A stretch of DNA of 64,000 nt. Origin: Candidatus Limnocylindria bacterium. GTDB taxonomy: Bacteria > Chloroflexota > Limnocylindria > P2-11E. Positions within the stretch are counted from its first letter, which is position 1. Each line of letters opens with the position of its first letter. The translations under genes were made by a program, and so were the position numbers. This document shows positions 15,458 through 24,703 of this stretch, one piece after another. The stretch lies in the NCBI GenBank assembly GCA_036523395.1, contig DATDEH010000046.1:1-64000 (forward strand), in the 5' to 3' direction. The notes beneath the pieces are model-generated. The model was not told where the DNA came from. It saw only the letters and a list, made by a program, of their open reading frames with translations, and did no database searches.

Positions 15458-16585
15458 TTAACGCACCGTCACGAGCGCGTAGATCCCGAGGTTGGGGAGC
15501 TCGCCGCGCCCGTCGATACGCGGGAACAGCGGAACTGCGTGTGCGCCGGGCGCGGCTGGAGCGCGGAAGTGCGCGATGAACCAGCCGACCTGTCCTGGCG
15601 CGACGTACGGGGTCGTCTGGACCGCGACCTCGGTCCCGTCCGTGAGCGCGAGCGCCGCCTGCGCTCCGGCCACGCCGCGATACCAACCGGCCGAACCGGT
15701 GTTGCGGAGCGCGACGACCCACTCGACCGTGGCGTTCGGCGGGACCGTCGGGTACGTGGCCTGCGTTTCGAACACGGCGCGATACGCGTTGAGCGGCGGC
15801 AGCTCGAACTGGGCCGGCGCGAGCTTGGGCGGAGCGGTCGTCTCCGGCTTCGAGAACTGGAACGCCGGGATCTCGATGTTCGGGATCTGGAACGTCGGCA
15901 GGTCGACGGTCGGGAGCTGGATCGTCGGGAGCTCGATCGTCTGGACGACGGACCGCGTCCAGTTCACCTCGTCGACCATCGCATCGCGCAGCTGCTCATT
16001 GCTCACAACGAAGACGATCAGGCCGATCGCCACCGTGCGGAACGCCCAGCGGCCGGGCCGAAGGCGTCGGGCCAGTGAACGCACTGCCGCACCCATCCGC
16101 AGAGACGGCATGCGCACGACCGGCGACGCGATACGGGGTGCGTGGATCGTCGGCATGGAAAGGCTTGGTCCCGCAGACGGGAGCGTCGGACGGCTACTCG
16201 CAAGACGCCGTGCGCTCGTGCCTGCGAGCCGGCCGGCACTCACGACCGGACCTCGGTAGAACCGCCCCGCGAGTCGCGCTGTTGCGGCGCTCACTACGGG
16301 GAGGCGCTCGCTCAGTTGCGCCCGCCAGTCCTGCACGACGGGACGGAGGTCGTTGATGATCGGACCGATCTCATCGGAGACCGGAAGCATCACGTCCGCC
16401 CAGCGACGTGCTCGCTCGACGAGCGGCTCCGCGCGGTCGACGACAGCAGCCACGCCGTGTTCGACGATGGGACGCACGTCACCCGCCAGCTGCTTGGTGA
16501 TCTCCTTGAGACGAGCGGCGTCCAACTCCGTGGTGGTGGTCTCTGCGGCAGGCTCGACGGGCGGCATTTCGGAGGGTGTGTTCAT
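15458..16585 (-). CDS. Membrane-anchored protein with proline pentapeptide repeat and Ig-like C-terminal domain
   Basis: 375 residues. The N-terminal 180 residues are soluble and helical with no recognised family. One TM segment follows (FRTVAIGLIVFVV, about 183-196). Then come five tandem pentads of the form [IVF]-[EQD]-[LI]-P-[TNA] in ELPTIQLPTVDLPTFQIPN and on to IPAFQF. Residues about 270-375 look like an Ig-type domain of the NBR1/NPCBM-associated kind (PNATVEWVVALRNTGSAGWYRG). Topology suggests an external C-terminal domain held off the membrane by a stiff proline spacer. No function is assigned. Confidence 0.75.
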   Translation of the reverse strand: MNTPSEMPPVEPAAETTTTELDAARLKEITKQLAGDVRPIVEHGVAAVVDRAEPLVERARRWADVMLPVSDEIGPIINDLRPVVQDWRAQLSERLPVVSAATARLAGRFYRGPVVSAGRLAGTSARRLASSRPTLPSAGPSLSMPTIHAPRIASPVVRMPSLRMGAAVRSLARRLRPGRWAFRTVAIGLIVFVVSNEQLRDAMVDEVNWTRSVVQTIELPTIQLPTVDLPTFQIPNIEIPAFQFSKPETTAPPKLAPAQFELPPLNAYRAVFETQATYPTVPPNATVEWVVALRNTGSAGWYRGVAGAQAALALTDGTEVAVQTTPYVAPGQVGWFIAHFRAPAAPGAHAVPLFPRIDGRGELPNLGIYALVTVR

Positions 16586-16753
16586 GCAGCCAGTTAACGC
16601 CAGATATCGCGACTTCTTGCGCCCCGTGACCTGCCGAGCGAAGTACGACAGTACCGGTGCTTAAGTTCTGTCGAGGGATTTCAGCTCTTTGGCCATCGCG
16701 ACCTGAACGCAGATGAACGCCCGGCTCCTCTTGGGCCAGTACTTCCGTGCCCG

Positions 16754-17131
16754 CTAGTCCTCTTCCAACGCGAACGCTCGCCGCACCAACCGACGCACGG
16801 CGGGCCGCGCAGCGTCGGCGGGAGTGCGGAGCCTGGTGAAGCGCGCGTCTTTCCCGCTGCCTTCGAGCAGTCCGCTCGCGTCGTCGATCTCGCGGCCGCG
16901 GTAGAAGAACAAGGTCGCGTACGTCGCGAATGTCCCGATCCCGACGACAGGCTCAGCGCCGAGCGCGTACCGGACGATCTTCCACATCGCGCTCTTCGAG
17001 CGCGGCGGCTCGCTCTGGTACGCGATCTCCTTCGCTTTCGGCGCGAGGGCCTTCACCGTACGACGTGCCGCTTGCACGGTCGGCCGCACCGCGGACGGTA
17101 TCCGCCTTATCTGTCCGGCGACTGTGCTCAT
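16754..17131 (-). CDS. DUF1801-family protein
   Basis: 125 residues from ATG 17131. The core VGIGTFATYATLFFYRGREIDDASGLLEGSGKDARFTRL matches the DUF1801 (YdhG-like) alpha/beta fold, in which a surface Gly-x-Gly-x3 loop and F-x-G-x-L are conserved. The lysine-rich N-terminus (RRTVKALAPKAKEIAYQ) is usual for the group. An upstream extension to 17254 is open but has no matching homology. It is divergent from the nitroreductase-like gene at 17196. Biochemical role unknown. Confidence 0.75.
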   Translation of the reverse strand: MSTVAGQIRRIPSAVRPTVQAARRTVKALAPKAKEIAYQSEPPRSKSAMWKIVRYALGAEPVVGIGTFATYATLFFYRGREIDDASGLLEGSGKDARFTRLRTPADAARPAVRRLVRRAFALEED

Positions 17132-17195
17132 CGGTTTCTCATAGTAGGAACTCCACGCGGGGAATAACGGCGACATCGAATGGATTGGGGTGGGT

Positions 17196-17603
17196 ATGGC
17201 CGATTGGAACAAGAGCGTCATCGACGATTTCCACGCGCGCGCCGGCAAGGGCATTGGTCACTTCGGCGACAAGCTCCTGCTGCTCACGACGCGTGGCGCG
17301 AAGAGCGGAGAGGTCCGGACCACGCCGCTCGTGTATCACCGCGACGGTGACCGCTACGTGATCGCGGCGTCGAAGGGCGGCGCGCCGGCGCACCCCAGCT
17401 GGTACCACAACCTCGTCAAGCATCGCGAGGCCGAGATCGAGGTCGGGAACGAGAAGTTCAAGGTGCGCGCGACGCCGATCGCGAAGGGGCCGGAGCGCGA
17501 CCGTTTGTACAAGGCGCACGGTGACAACTTCGCGGCCTTCCGCGACTACCCGAGCAAGACCACGAGGATCATTCCGGTCGTCGTGTTGGAGCGCGTCTCC
17601 TAG
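17196..17603 (+). CDS. F420-dependent nitroreductase-like (Ddn/DUF385) protein
   Basis: 135 residues from ATG 17196 with a GGGG ribosome site; a GTG at 17190 is also in frame. LLLLTTRGAKSGEVRTTPLVYHRDGDRYVIAASKGG and HPSWYHNLVKHREAEIEV are the conserved blocks of the deazaflavin-dependent nitroreductase family, split beta-barrels that bind coenzyme F420. Its presence hints that the host makes F420. Confidence 0.92.
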   Translation: MADWNKSVIDDFHARAGKGIGHFGDKLLLLTTRGAKSGEVRTTPLVYHRDGDRYVIAASKGGAPAHPSWYHNLVKHREAEIEVGNEKFKVRATPIAKGPERDRLYKAHGDNFAAFRDYPSKTTRIIPVVVLERVS

Positions 17604-17612
17604 CGCTACCGA

Positions 17613-18542
17613 TCACCCAGCCCGCTTCGAGCTGGATGGTTTGTTCTTCTGCCTCTGCTTGGCGGCCTCGACGCTGCTCCTCAGCGCTTCCATCAGATCG
17701 CCGATATCTGTTGCGGCCGTCGCCTCGGTGATCGGGGCCGGAGCCGCGGGCGATTTGCTCCTGAGCAAGGCCAGGAGCTCTTCGCGGTACGCGTCGGCGT
17801 GACTGGATGGCGACCACTCGGCCGCCATCGCACTGATGAGCTGACGGGCCGTCTTCACCTCGCGATCCGAGACCGAAACGTCAGTCGACGCTACGAACTC
17901 TTCGGGGCTCCGCACCTCATCGCCGAAGAACAGCGTTTCGAGCGCGAGCGTCTTCTCGAGCGGACGGACCGCGACGAGGTGCGGCTTGGTGCGAAGGACG
18001 AAGCGCCCGATGCCGACCATGCGCTCTTCCTGCAGCGCCTGGAGCAGGAGGACGTACGGCTTCTCGGCACCCATCCTGCGAGCCGGCGCGACGTGGTAGC
18101 TCTTCTCGTAGAACACCGGATCGATCTCGGCCAGATCGACGAACTCCTCGAGATCGATCGTTCGGCTTCGCTCGGGCGCGAGCGAGACGAATTCTTCGTC
18201 GGTCACCGTCACGAGGTCACCTTCCGGTAGCTCCACTCCCCTCACGAGATCTTCGGCCTCGACCGGTCGTACCGCAGGCGTCGATTCGCGGACCCACTCC
18301 GGCTCGGATCCTCGCTCCGCGCGCAGCTCAGTCGGGGGCTCGTAGGACGGGGGAAGCGTCGGATCAGGCGCGAACGTGGCCGCCTCCTCCGCTCGCGTGA
18401 CGCGCTCGTACCGCACCCGCTTACCGGTGCGCCGGTCATAGAGATGGAAGCGAACGTCCTTTGGCTGCGTGGCTGGATAAAGCCGCACCGGAATGTTCAC
18501 GAGGCCGAAGCTGATGCTGCCGGTCCATATCGCTTGAGCCAT
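17613..18542 (-). CDS. ku: Ku, non-homologous end-joining protein
   Basis: 309 residues from ATG 18542. AIWTGSISFGLVNIPVRLYPATQ is the N-terminal signature of bacterial Ku, followed by the ring-forming domain (VTDEEFVSLAPERSRTIDLEEFVDL and DPVFYEKSYHVAP). The Lys/Ser-rich tail (KQRQKNKPSSSKRAG) resembles the extended C-termini that aid DNA threading and ligase contact. No ligase D gene lies nearby in this window. A GTG six codons upstream is an alternative start. Confidence 0.96.
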   Translation of the reverse strand: MAQAIWTGSISFGLVNIPVRLYPATQPKDVRFHLYDRRTGKRVRYERVTRAEEAATFAPDPTLPPSYEPPTELRAERGSEPEWVRESTPAVRPVEAEDLVRGVELPEGDLVTVTDEEFVSLAPERSRTIDLEEFVDLAEIDPVFYEKSYHVAPARRMGAEKPYVLLLQALQEERMVGIGRFVLRTKPHLVAVRPLEKTLALETLFFGDEVRSPEEFVASTDVSVSDREVKTARQLISAMAAEWSPSSHADAYREELLALLRSKSPAAPAPITEATAATDIGDLMEALRSSVEAAKQRQKNKPSSSKRAG

Positions 18543-18579
18543 TGGCGCCACGCTCCCCACTTGAATTGTTGATTCAAGG

Positions 18580-19119
18580 TTACGCGCGCGGATTGTCGCT
18601 GTGGATGATCACTCCGTCCGGCGTCAGCAGACGCCGCTCCTGGCGCGCGATCTCGGCCTTCACGCGCTCGTGATCGCGTTTGCGGGGGTACGCCTTACGG
18701 AACTCGGGCGAGCCGAACAGGCGGCTGTCCTGTACACCGTCGAAGGACGCCGCGGGCAGGAAGTCGAGCGCGCCAGGTCTGCCGAGATCGACGCGGTGGT
18801 GCTCGAAACGCTCGCCATCGAGATCTCCGGCGTCGAGCGCGACCGGCGCACCGCCAAGCTCGAGAACGAGCCGCGCGAACCATGGCTCGAACAGAGCCGT
18901 GCGTTTTCCCGTCGTGGGCGAGCGGCTTGAATTCGAGCCTGAGGCGATGTCGAGGATCCGCTTGTCCCGAACGCCTTCGAGCGATCCAAACGCGCGCTCG
19001 AGGCGACCAATGAACTCATCGATGATCGCGGCAAGCTCAGGCTCGCGCGCGATCTTGCCGGCGAGGTCGTAGCGACCCCTCAGCTGCTCGATCAGCCGAT
19101 CGCGAAACGCGCTCTCCAT
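18580..19119 (-). CDS. Class I SAM methyltransferase-like protein
   Basis: 179 residues from ATG 19119. A helical N-terminus leads to KRILDIASGSNSSRSPTTGK, a motif-I-like Rossmann loop, then EPWFARLVLELGGAPVALDAGDLDGERFEHHRVDL (motif II/III region) and LPAASFDGVQDSRLFGSPEF. This resembles SAM-dependent methyltransferases, but the substrate is unknown. Only 12 bp separate its start from the divergent CoA-binding protein gene. Confidence 0.65.
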   Translation of the reverse strand: MESAFRDRLIEQLRGRYDLAGKIAREPELAAIIDEFIGRLERAFGSLEGVRDKRILDIASGSNSSRSPTTGKRTALFEPWFARLVLELGGAPVALDAGDLDGERFEHHRVDLGRPGALDFLPAASFDGVQDSRLFGSPEFRKAYPRKRDHERVKAEIARQERRLLTPDGVIIHSDNPRA

Positions 19120-19131
19120 TAACGTTGGCTC

Positions 19132-19581
19132 ATGGTGAATTCTCGGGTGAAACAGCCGACGCACGAGGAGCTGCTGAGCATCTTTGCGCCGCCGAAGACG
19201 ATCGCCGTCGTCGGCGCATCGAACGCGACCGGCAAGCCCGGGCATGACATCCCGCGCTACCTCCAGTCGCAGGGCTACCGCATCGTCCCGGTGAATCCGC
19301 GCGGCGGCGAGATCCTCGGTGAGCGTGCATTCGAGTCACTGCGCGAGATCGATGTGCCGATCGATGTCGTCGACGTGTTCCGCCCGCCGGAGGAGGCCGC
19401 GACCGTGGCGCAAGACGCTATCGCGATCGGCGCGAAGGTCCTGTGGTTCCAGCAAGGTACGGACAGCGACGAGGCCGTCGCCCTGGCGGCGGACGCGGAC
19501 CTGATGGTGGTCACGAGGCGCTGCATGGGTGTGACACATGGCCTGCTAGGCCTCGGGCCGGGACCGCACCGCCGCGCCTGA
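19132..19581 (+). CDS. CoA-binding domain protein (YccU-like)
   Basis: 149 residues. IAVVGASNATGKPGHDIPRYLQSQGYRIVPVNPRGGEILGERAFESL is the CoA_binding Rossmann domain also found in succinyl-CoA synthetase alpha subunits, and VLWFQQGTDSDEAV and RRCMGVTH are typical of the stand-alone family. Physiological role is not established for the family. It overlaps no other gene and may be transcribed from a promoter inside the divergent methyltransferase-like gene. Confidence 0.88.
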   Translation: MVNSRVKQPTHEELLSIFAPPKTIAVVGASNATGKPGHDIPRYLQSQGYRIVPVNPRGGEILGERAFESLREIDVPIDVVDVFRPPEEAATVAQDAIAIGAKVLWFQQGTDSDEAVALAADADLMVVTRRCMGVTHGLLGLGPGPHRRA

Positions 19582-19584
19582 CGG

Positions 19585-20292
19585 TCAGCGCCGGCGACGG
19601 ACCGGTGCAGCGACTTCGGTCCGCGGTTTGCGCTCCTTCTTATCCGCGCTCGCCACTGCGAAGCTGACCGTCAGCCGACATAACCCGATGTCGATGATCT
19701 GACCGGGCCCGACCCGGTACGGCGCGTTGAGCCTCGTTCCGTCGACCCACGTGCCGCCCATGCTCCCCGTGTCGCTGAGCCAGTAGCCGCCCTGCTTGTA
19801 CGCGATGCGCGCATGCCGGCGCGACACCGAGAGGTCATCCAACCGGATCGTGTTCTCCTGACCACGCCCGATGGTCGCCGCCGCTTTCGCCACGGTGAAG
19901 GTCGCGGGCGGCGTGGCGAGCGTGAGCACGAGCGCATCGCCGACGCGGGCGGGTGCTGCGCTGGGGACGTCGACGACCTCTTCGGTCGACTCTTGGAAGA
20001 GCGTTGGCGTCGGCTCCGGAGGCGGAGTCGGCGCAGGAGCCTCAGCGACGGACTCGGCGGGCTCGGGTGCTTCGGCGACGGCCTCGAGAAGTGCTCGGAC
20101 CTCTGACACATCGGATGTCTCGGCGACGGTGGGGATGACGTCCGGGGACGCGGGTTCACGCAGGAGCTCTGGTTCCGGGAGCGGCTCCGGTTCGCGAGGA
20201 GGTGGCCGATCCGCGGTCGGGGCTCCGACCGTCTCGACCGGGGGTCGCGCGCGCGGCTCGAGGAGTCGCTTGAGGCTCTCGAAGAGCTTCAT
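19585..20292 (-). CDS. FHA-domain protein
   Basis: 235 residues. Residues 1-120 are Pro/Glu/Ala-rich and probably disordered. Residues about 125-215 are an FHA domain: TIGRGQENTIRLDDLSVSRRHARI, then GYWLSDTGSMGGTWVDGTRL, with the conserved GR, SxxH and N/G residues for phosphothreonine binding. A basic tail ends in RRRR. Probably a scaffold for Ser/Thr-kinase signalling; no kinase gene is nearby. Confidence 0.93.
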   Translation of the reverse strand: MKLFESLKRLLEPRARPPVETVGAPTADRPPPREPEPLPEPELLREPASPDVIPTVAETSDVSEVRALLEAVAEAPEPAESVAEAPAPTPPPEPTPTLFQESTEEVVDVPSAAPARVGDALVLTLATPPATFTVAKAAATIGRGQENTIRLDDLSVSRRHARIAYKQGGYWLSDTGSMGGTWVDGTRLNAPYRVGPGQIIDIGLCRLTVSFAVASADKKERKPRTEVAAPVRRRR

Positions 20293-20339
20293 TTCGTAGG
20301 CACCTTCTGCGCGACGGACCTCATCGCCTAAATCCTAGG

Positions 20340-21002
20340 TCAGCGCGCATCGATGACGCCGATGCGCGGACACAGGGACGAGAGCACGCACTGCGAGCAG
20401 TGCGGCCGGCGCGCGATGCACACCTCGCGACCGTGGCGGATGAGATGCATGTGTAACGCGTACATCTCGTTCGGCGGCACGGTCGCCTGCAACACCTCCT
20501 GCGCGGCGACCGCGTCAGCGCGCTCGTCGACGAGCCCGAGCCTTCGCGCGACGCGGTACACGTGCGTATCGACCGGGAAGTACGGCCGACCGAGCGAGAA
20601 GAGCAGCACACACGCGGCGGTCTTCGGGCCGACGCCCGTGAGAGAGACGAGCAGATCCCACAGAGGCTTCGACCGCAGCCCCATCAGCGCCTGGTCGTCG
20701 AGCGCGATGCCATGGTCCCGGAGCTCCCTGAGGATCCCGCGGATGCGCACCGCTTTGGTGGGACCGAGCCCGCCGCGGTAGATCGCCTTCGCGAGCGCCG
20801 GCAGCGGGGCATCGGCGACGTCATCCCACGATGGAAAGCGCGACCGCAGGTCCGCGTATGCGCGGTCGCGGTTCGTGTCGCTCGTGTGCTGTGACAGCAC
20901 CGTGAGGATCAGCTCATCGAGTGGTGGCAGTCGCCGCGGGGCAGGCGGCGCCCCGTAGACCTTCCGCAGACGAAGCGCGATCGCGCGCAGGCGTCTCCGC
21001 AC
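20340..21002 (-). CDS. Endonuclease III-like base-excision glycosylase (copy 1)
   Basis: 220 residues. HhH-GPD core with LTGVGPKTAACVLLFSLGRPYFPVDTHVYRVARRLG containing the catalytic Lys (GPKTA) and Asp (VDTH). A [4Fe-4S] loop of C-x6-C-x2-C-x5-C closes the protein (CIARRPHCSQCVLSSLC). N-terminal LTVLSQHTSDTNRDRAY is the usual DNA-binding region. This copy is distinct from the second homologue at 29310. Confidence 0.92.
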   Translation of the reverse strand: MRRRLRAIALRLRKVYGAPPAPRRLPPLDELILTVLSQHTSDTNRDRAYADLRSRFPSWDDVADAPLPALAKAIYRGGLGPTKAVRIRGILRELRDHGIALDDQALMGLRSKPLWDLLVSLTGVGPKTAACVLLFSLGRPYFPVDTHVYRVARRLGLVDERADAVAAQEVLQATVPPNEMYALHMHLIRHGREVCIARRPHCSQCVLSSLCPRIGVIDAR

Positions 21003-21020
21003 CTGGACGAGTATCGGTCT

Positions 21021-22343
21021 CTAGCCGGCGTTCTCCGCCGCGATGAGATCCAGGCTGAGACAGGACCAGCCGAAGTCGGTCGCGCCATAGCCCTCGGCCG
21101 TGAACGGGTCGTAGAACTCACGGATCCCGCCGCGGGCCTGCATCGCGATGGTGCGGCGGGCGAGCTCAGTCGCGACTTCGTCGAAGCCGTGCGCGCGAAG
21201 GCCCCAGTAGAGGTACCAGTTCACGTTGACCCAGGTGGGGCCGCGCCAGGTCGTCTTCGTCTGCCATGCCGGATCGAATGTCACCTCGTTCGCCGCAACG
21301 CTCGGGACGGGGTACGGCAACCAGAACTCCTTCTCGTTCAAGAGATGCTCGTGGACGAGGCGCTTCGCGACCGCGGCATCGAGATCGGGAAGGATCAGGG
21401 GGAACAGCGAGGTGAACGTGAGCACGCGGGCCTGCTCCTCCGCCGCGCCCGAGAGGTCCCAGAAGAGACCCGCGCTCGGGTCCCAGCATTTGGCCATCAG
21501 CGCACCCAGAGTTCGCTTCGACGCGCGCTCGAAGCGCTCTGGGTGTGGCGCGCCGACCGCACGCGACAGCTTCGCCAGAACGCGAAGGCCGTCCGTGTAG
21601 ATCGAGTTCACCATGACGTCCTCGAACAGGAACACATCAAGGAGTGGCTGCGCCTCGTGCGTCGCGCCCTTGTACGCGTCGAAGAGCCGCTGCATCGACC
21701 GCTGCAGCGAAGGCAGCGTGTCGGTCGGTGGGTCGTACGGGATCCCCATCGCCTTGTCGTACTTGGGACTCGCGTCGAGACCGGATTCGTCGGGCTGGAT
21801 GATCGCGACGAGTCCGTCGTCATCGGGATCTCGTACTCGAGCGAGCCAGTCGAAGAACCGGACCATCGGAGGGAGCATCTCGCGCACGAAGTTCTTGTCG
21901 CCGGTCACTTCGAAGATGCGCTCCACCGCGCGCGCCACGACCGGCGGCTGGATCGTCGCCGTGTAGAAGGGGTGCGCGAGGCGGATGGAGTACTCCTCGT
22001 TCAGCCAACGCTTATGCGCGTCCCGCTCCCACAGCAGCATGTGCCCCTGGAAACCGTCGGGCTGGGCGCCCTGCATCAGGCAGCGCAGCTCCTGCTTGGA
22101 GAGCTCGGGGTCGACGTGCAGAAGCGCGATGGCGTGGAACGCGCTGTCCCAGAACCACTGGAACGGGTAGTGCGTCGGGGATGGGCACACGAAGTCGTAG
22201 CGCATGCCGTCCCAGTCCGAGATGCCGGACTGGCGGTTGCCTTTCAGCACGCGCCGCGCCTCGGCCGCCACCCGCTCCGCCTCAGCCCGGTCGATGCGGG
22301 TGTCCGTGGTGGCCACGATTAGCGGTACTGTACGAGTCCGCAT
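21021..22343 (-). CDS. GH63-like (alpha/alpha)6-barrel glycoside hydrolase
   Basis: 440 residues. FVCPSPTHYPFQWFWDSAFHAIALLHVDPELSKQELRCLMQGAQPDGFQGHMLLWERD and QPDESGLDASPKYD resemble GH63 glucosidases, in particular the compact mannosylglycerate/glucosylglycerate hydrolases, which have this length. TTWRGPTWVNVNWYLYWGLRAHG near the C-terminus is also typical. No signal peptide, so it acts in the cytoplasm. It is divergent (15 bp) from the sugar-binding protein gene of a CUT1 importer, suggesting that it cleaves the imported glycoside. Start is ATG 22343; a GTG at 22316 is possible. Confidence 0.8.
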   Translation of the reverse strand: MRTRTVPLIVATTDTRIDRAEAERVAAEARRVLKGNRQSGISDWDGMRYDFVCPSPTHYPFQWFWDSAFHAIALLHVDPELSKQELRCLMQGAQPDGFQGHMLLWERDAHKRWLNEEYSIRLAHPFYTATIQPPVVARAVERIFEVTGDKNFVREMLPPMVRFFDWLARVRDPDDDGLVAIIQPDESGLDASPKYDKAMGIPYDPPTDTLPSLQRSMQRLFDAYKGATHEAQPLLDVFLFEDVMVNSIYTDGLRVLAKLSRAVGAPHPERFERASKRTLGALMAKCWDPSAGLFWDLSGAAEEQARVLTFTSLFPLILPDLDAAVAKRLVHEHLLNEKEFWLPYPVPSVAANEVTFDPAWQTKTTWRGPTWVNVNWYLYWGLRAHGFDEVATELARRTIAMQARGGIREFYDPFTAEGYGATDFGWSCLSLDLIAAENAG

Positions 22344-22358
22344 GGGAGGTGTGCCGTG

Positions 22359-23651
22359 ATGCGATCCACTCGGTCGTTAGCCGCGATTGCGTTCATTGCC
22401 TCGATCGTGATTACCGCCTGCGGAGGGAGCGGGACCCCGACGCCGGTCGGAACTGCGGCAGCCGGTAGCACGATCACCGTCATGTCGCTCTGGGGCGGAA
22501 GCGAGCAGGCATCGTTCCAAAAAGTGCTCGACGCCTTCAAGGCGAAGTCCGGGGTCACCGCCAACTACGAATCGATCCGCGATAACTACTCGACGATCCT
22601 GCAGACGCGAATCTCTGGCGGCAATCCGCCGGACGTCGCGATCATTCCGGGCATCGGGTTCCTGCGCCAGTTCGCGCGGCAGGGATCCCTGAAGAAGGTC
22701 GCCGACCTCGGCATCGACGTGAATGCGCTGAAGTCGAACTACCCACCGGGGATCCTCGAGATCGGTCAGGTCGATGGGACGCAGTACGCGATCATGGTGA
22801 AGTTCAACAGCAAGAGCACCATGTGGTTCCGACCTGACAAGTTCAAGACGCTTGGTGTCAGCGCCCCGAGTGACTTCGCCGGTTTCACGAAGCTGCTCGG
22901 CGACATCAAGGCCAAGGGCACGGCGCCGATGGGTCTCGGGGCGGCTGACTCGTGGACGCTGACTGACTGGTTCGAGAACATCTACGCGAAGCAGGCCGGT
23001 CCGGAGAAGTACGACCAGCTCTTCAGCGGCAAGCTGCCCTGGACCGACGCGTCCGTCGCCGCCGCGGTGGACACGATGAAGTCGGCGATCAAAGAGGACT
23101 ACGTCGCGGGCGGCATTACCGCCGCTCTCGGACGGAGCTTTACCGACGCCATCGGTCAGACGTTCGCCGCGAACGGCACGGCCGTCATCTACTACGAGGG
23201 TGGGTTCGTTGGCGGCATCGCGACAGGTCAGACGAACACCGCGCTCAAGGTCGGCGAGACGATCGACTGGTTCGACTTTCCGGCCGTCGGCAGCGGCAAG
23301 ACGGTGACCATCGGCGGCGACGTGATCGCCGCATTCACCAACAAGCCGGGCGTGAAAGAGTTCCTGGCCTACATGACCACAGCGGATTCGGGGTCCGTGT
23401 GGGCCGGAACGGGCGCGGTCATCTCGCCCGTCAAGTCCGTCCCCGCGACCGCGTATCCGAACGACCTCGCCAAGCGAGAGGCCGCACAGGTCGCGAACGC
23501 CAGCGCGGTCCGTTTCGACGGCTCCGACCTGTTGCCCTCCGGTGGCGGAGACAACCTCGGCGCGGCGCTCCAGAACGCGATCCAAGGCAAGACCGTCGAC
23601 TGGGCGGCGTTCGAAACAGCGATGGCCGCGAAGTGGAAAGCGGAAAAGTAA
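22359..23651 (+). CDS. CUT1 ABC importer sugar-binding lipoprotein
   Basis: 430 residues from ATG 22359 (GGGAGG upstream; GTG 22356 equally possible). Lipoprotein signal SIVITAC with Cys as lipid anchor. The mature part is a family 1 solute-binding protein (ITVMSLWGGSEQASFQKVLDAF, then ISGGNPPDVAIIPGIG). Two permease genes follow. It faces the glycosidase gene across a region shorter than a standard promoter, so its promoter must overlap that gene's 5' end. Confidence 0.93.
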   Translation: MRSTRSLAAIAFIASIVITACGGSGTPTPVGTAAAGSTITVMSLWGGSEQASFQKVLDAFKAKSGVTANYESIRDNYSTILQTRISGGNPPDVAIIPGIGFLRQFARQGSLKKVADLGIDVNALKSNYPPGILEIGQVDGTQYAIMVKFNSKSTMWFRPDKFKTLGVSAPSDFAGFTKLLGDIKAKGTAPMGLGAADSWTLTDWFENIYAKQAGPEKYDQLFSGKLPWTDASVAAAVDTMKSAIKEDYVAGGITAALGRSFTDAIGQTFAANGTAVIYYEGGFVGGIATGQTNTALKVGETIDWFDFPAVGSGKTVTIGGDVIAAFTNKPGVKEFLAYMTTADSGSVWAGTGAVISPVKSVPATAYPNDLAKREAAQVANASAVRFDGSDLLPSGGGDNLGAALQNAIQGKTVDWAAFETAMAAKWKAEK

Positions 23652-23676
23652 GCAGCGCCTCGAGCTGAATCCAGGG

Positions 23677-23704
23677 GCGGGCGGGTGCAGGACTGCCCGC
23701 CCGC
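23677..23704 (+). terminator. Intra-operon hairpin after the binding-protein gene
   Basis: GCGGGCGGG (23677-23685) pairs with CCCGCCCGC (23696-23704) around a 10-nt loop, with no T-run. Such hairpins between binding-protein and permease genes favour higher levels of the binding protein. Confidence 0.45.
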
Positions 23705-23725
23705 TCCTCGAACGAACGGAGACAG

Positions 23726-24703
23726 ATGGCCCTCGCGCCGACGCCGGTAGCACCGACCCAGTACCCCGCGCGAGCGGGTGGCCGCACGGCTGCGCGCCGC
23801 GCGCGTGGGCCCGAGAGCCCCAAGTGGGGCGCAACGCTCCTCTTCCTGGCGCCAGCGGCTCTCCTGCTCGTTGTGTTCCTCATCTACCCCGCCATCTACA
23901 CAGTGCTGCTCAGCTTCAACCGCGGCCGTAATGGCGTATTTGAGCAATGGATCGGCCTCGACAACTACACCCGCCTCCTCTCCGACCCGGACTTCATCAA
24001 TCTCTCGACGTTCCCGCCGTCAGGTGCGCTCTGGAACAACGTGCTCTGGATCGCCTTCTACGTGAGCATCGTCATCTTCCTCGGCCTCATCATCGCGGTG
24101 GTCGCGGCTCGTGTGCGCTACGAGTCGGTCGTCAAGGCGATCGTGTTCATTCCCATGGCGATCGCGGCCACGGCCCTCGCCGTCATCTGGAAGTTCGTCT
24201 ACTCACCTGATGCGAACATCGGGTTCCTCAACGCGATCCTCGGCGCTCTCGGCGTGGCCCCTGTTTCCTGGTTGGGCGATCCGGGGATCGTCAATTTCGC
24301 GCTCATCGCGGTCGGGATCTGGGGTTCCGTCGGGTTCGCGACGGTCATCCTGTCGGCGGCGGTGAAAAGCATCCCGGCGGAAGTCATCGAGTCGGCCCGC
24401 GTCGAAGGCGCCACCGAGCGGCAGATCTTCTTCCGGATGATCCTGCCGATGGTCAGCCTGCCGATGTCCGTGCTGGCGGTCACGCTCGTCGTCAACGTCA
24501 TCAAGCTCTTCGATCTCATCTACGTGATGACTCGCGGCGGGCCGGGCAAGGCGAGTCAGGTCATCGCGTTCACGATGTTCCAGCAGGCCTTCGAGGCGGG
24601 GCAGTACGGCTACGGGTCGGCGGTCGCGGTCGTGATGCTCGTCCTTCTCGTCCCGATCATGATCTTCAACGTGCGGCGCTTCCGCACGTCATCCGTTACA
24701 TGA
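23726..24703 (+). CDS. CUT1 ABC importer permease (MalF-like)
   Basis: 325 residues with six predicted TM helices after a basic 30-residue tail. The EAA loop reads ESARVEGATERQIFFRMILPMVSLP, the site that contacts the ATPase. WIGLDNYTRLLSDPDF is the periplasmic block typical of MalF-like permeases. The stop overlaps the next permease start (ATGA). No ATPase gene is in this operon, so it probably shares an MsmK/MalK-type ATPase encoded elsewhere. Confidence 0.95.
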   Translation: MALAPTPVAPTQYPARAGGRTAARRARGPESPKWGATLLFLAPAALLLVVFLIYPAIYTVLLSFNRGRNGVFEQWIGLDNYTRLLSDPDFINLSTFPPSGALWNNVLWIAFYVSIVIFLGLIIAVVAARVRYESVVKAIVFIPMAIAATALAVIWKFVYSPDANIGFLNAILGALGVAPVSWLGDPGIVNFALIAVGIWGSVGFATVILSAAVKSIPAEVIESARVEGATERQIFFRMILPMVSLPMSVLAVTLVVNVIKLFDLIYVMTRGGPGKASQVIAFTMFQQAFEAGQYGYGSAVAVVMLVLLVPIMIFNVRRFRTSSVT

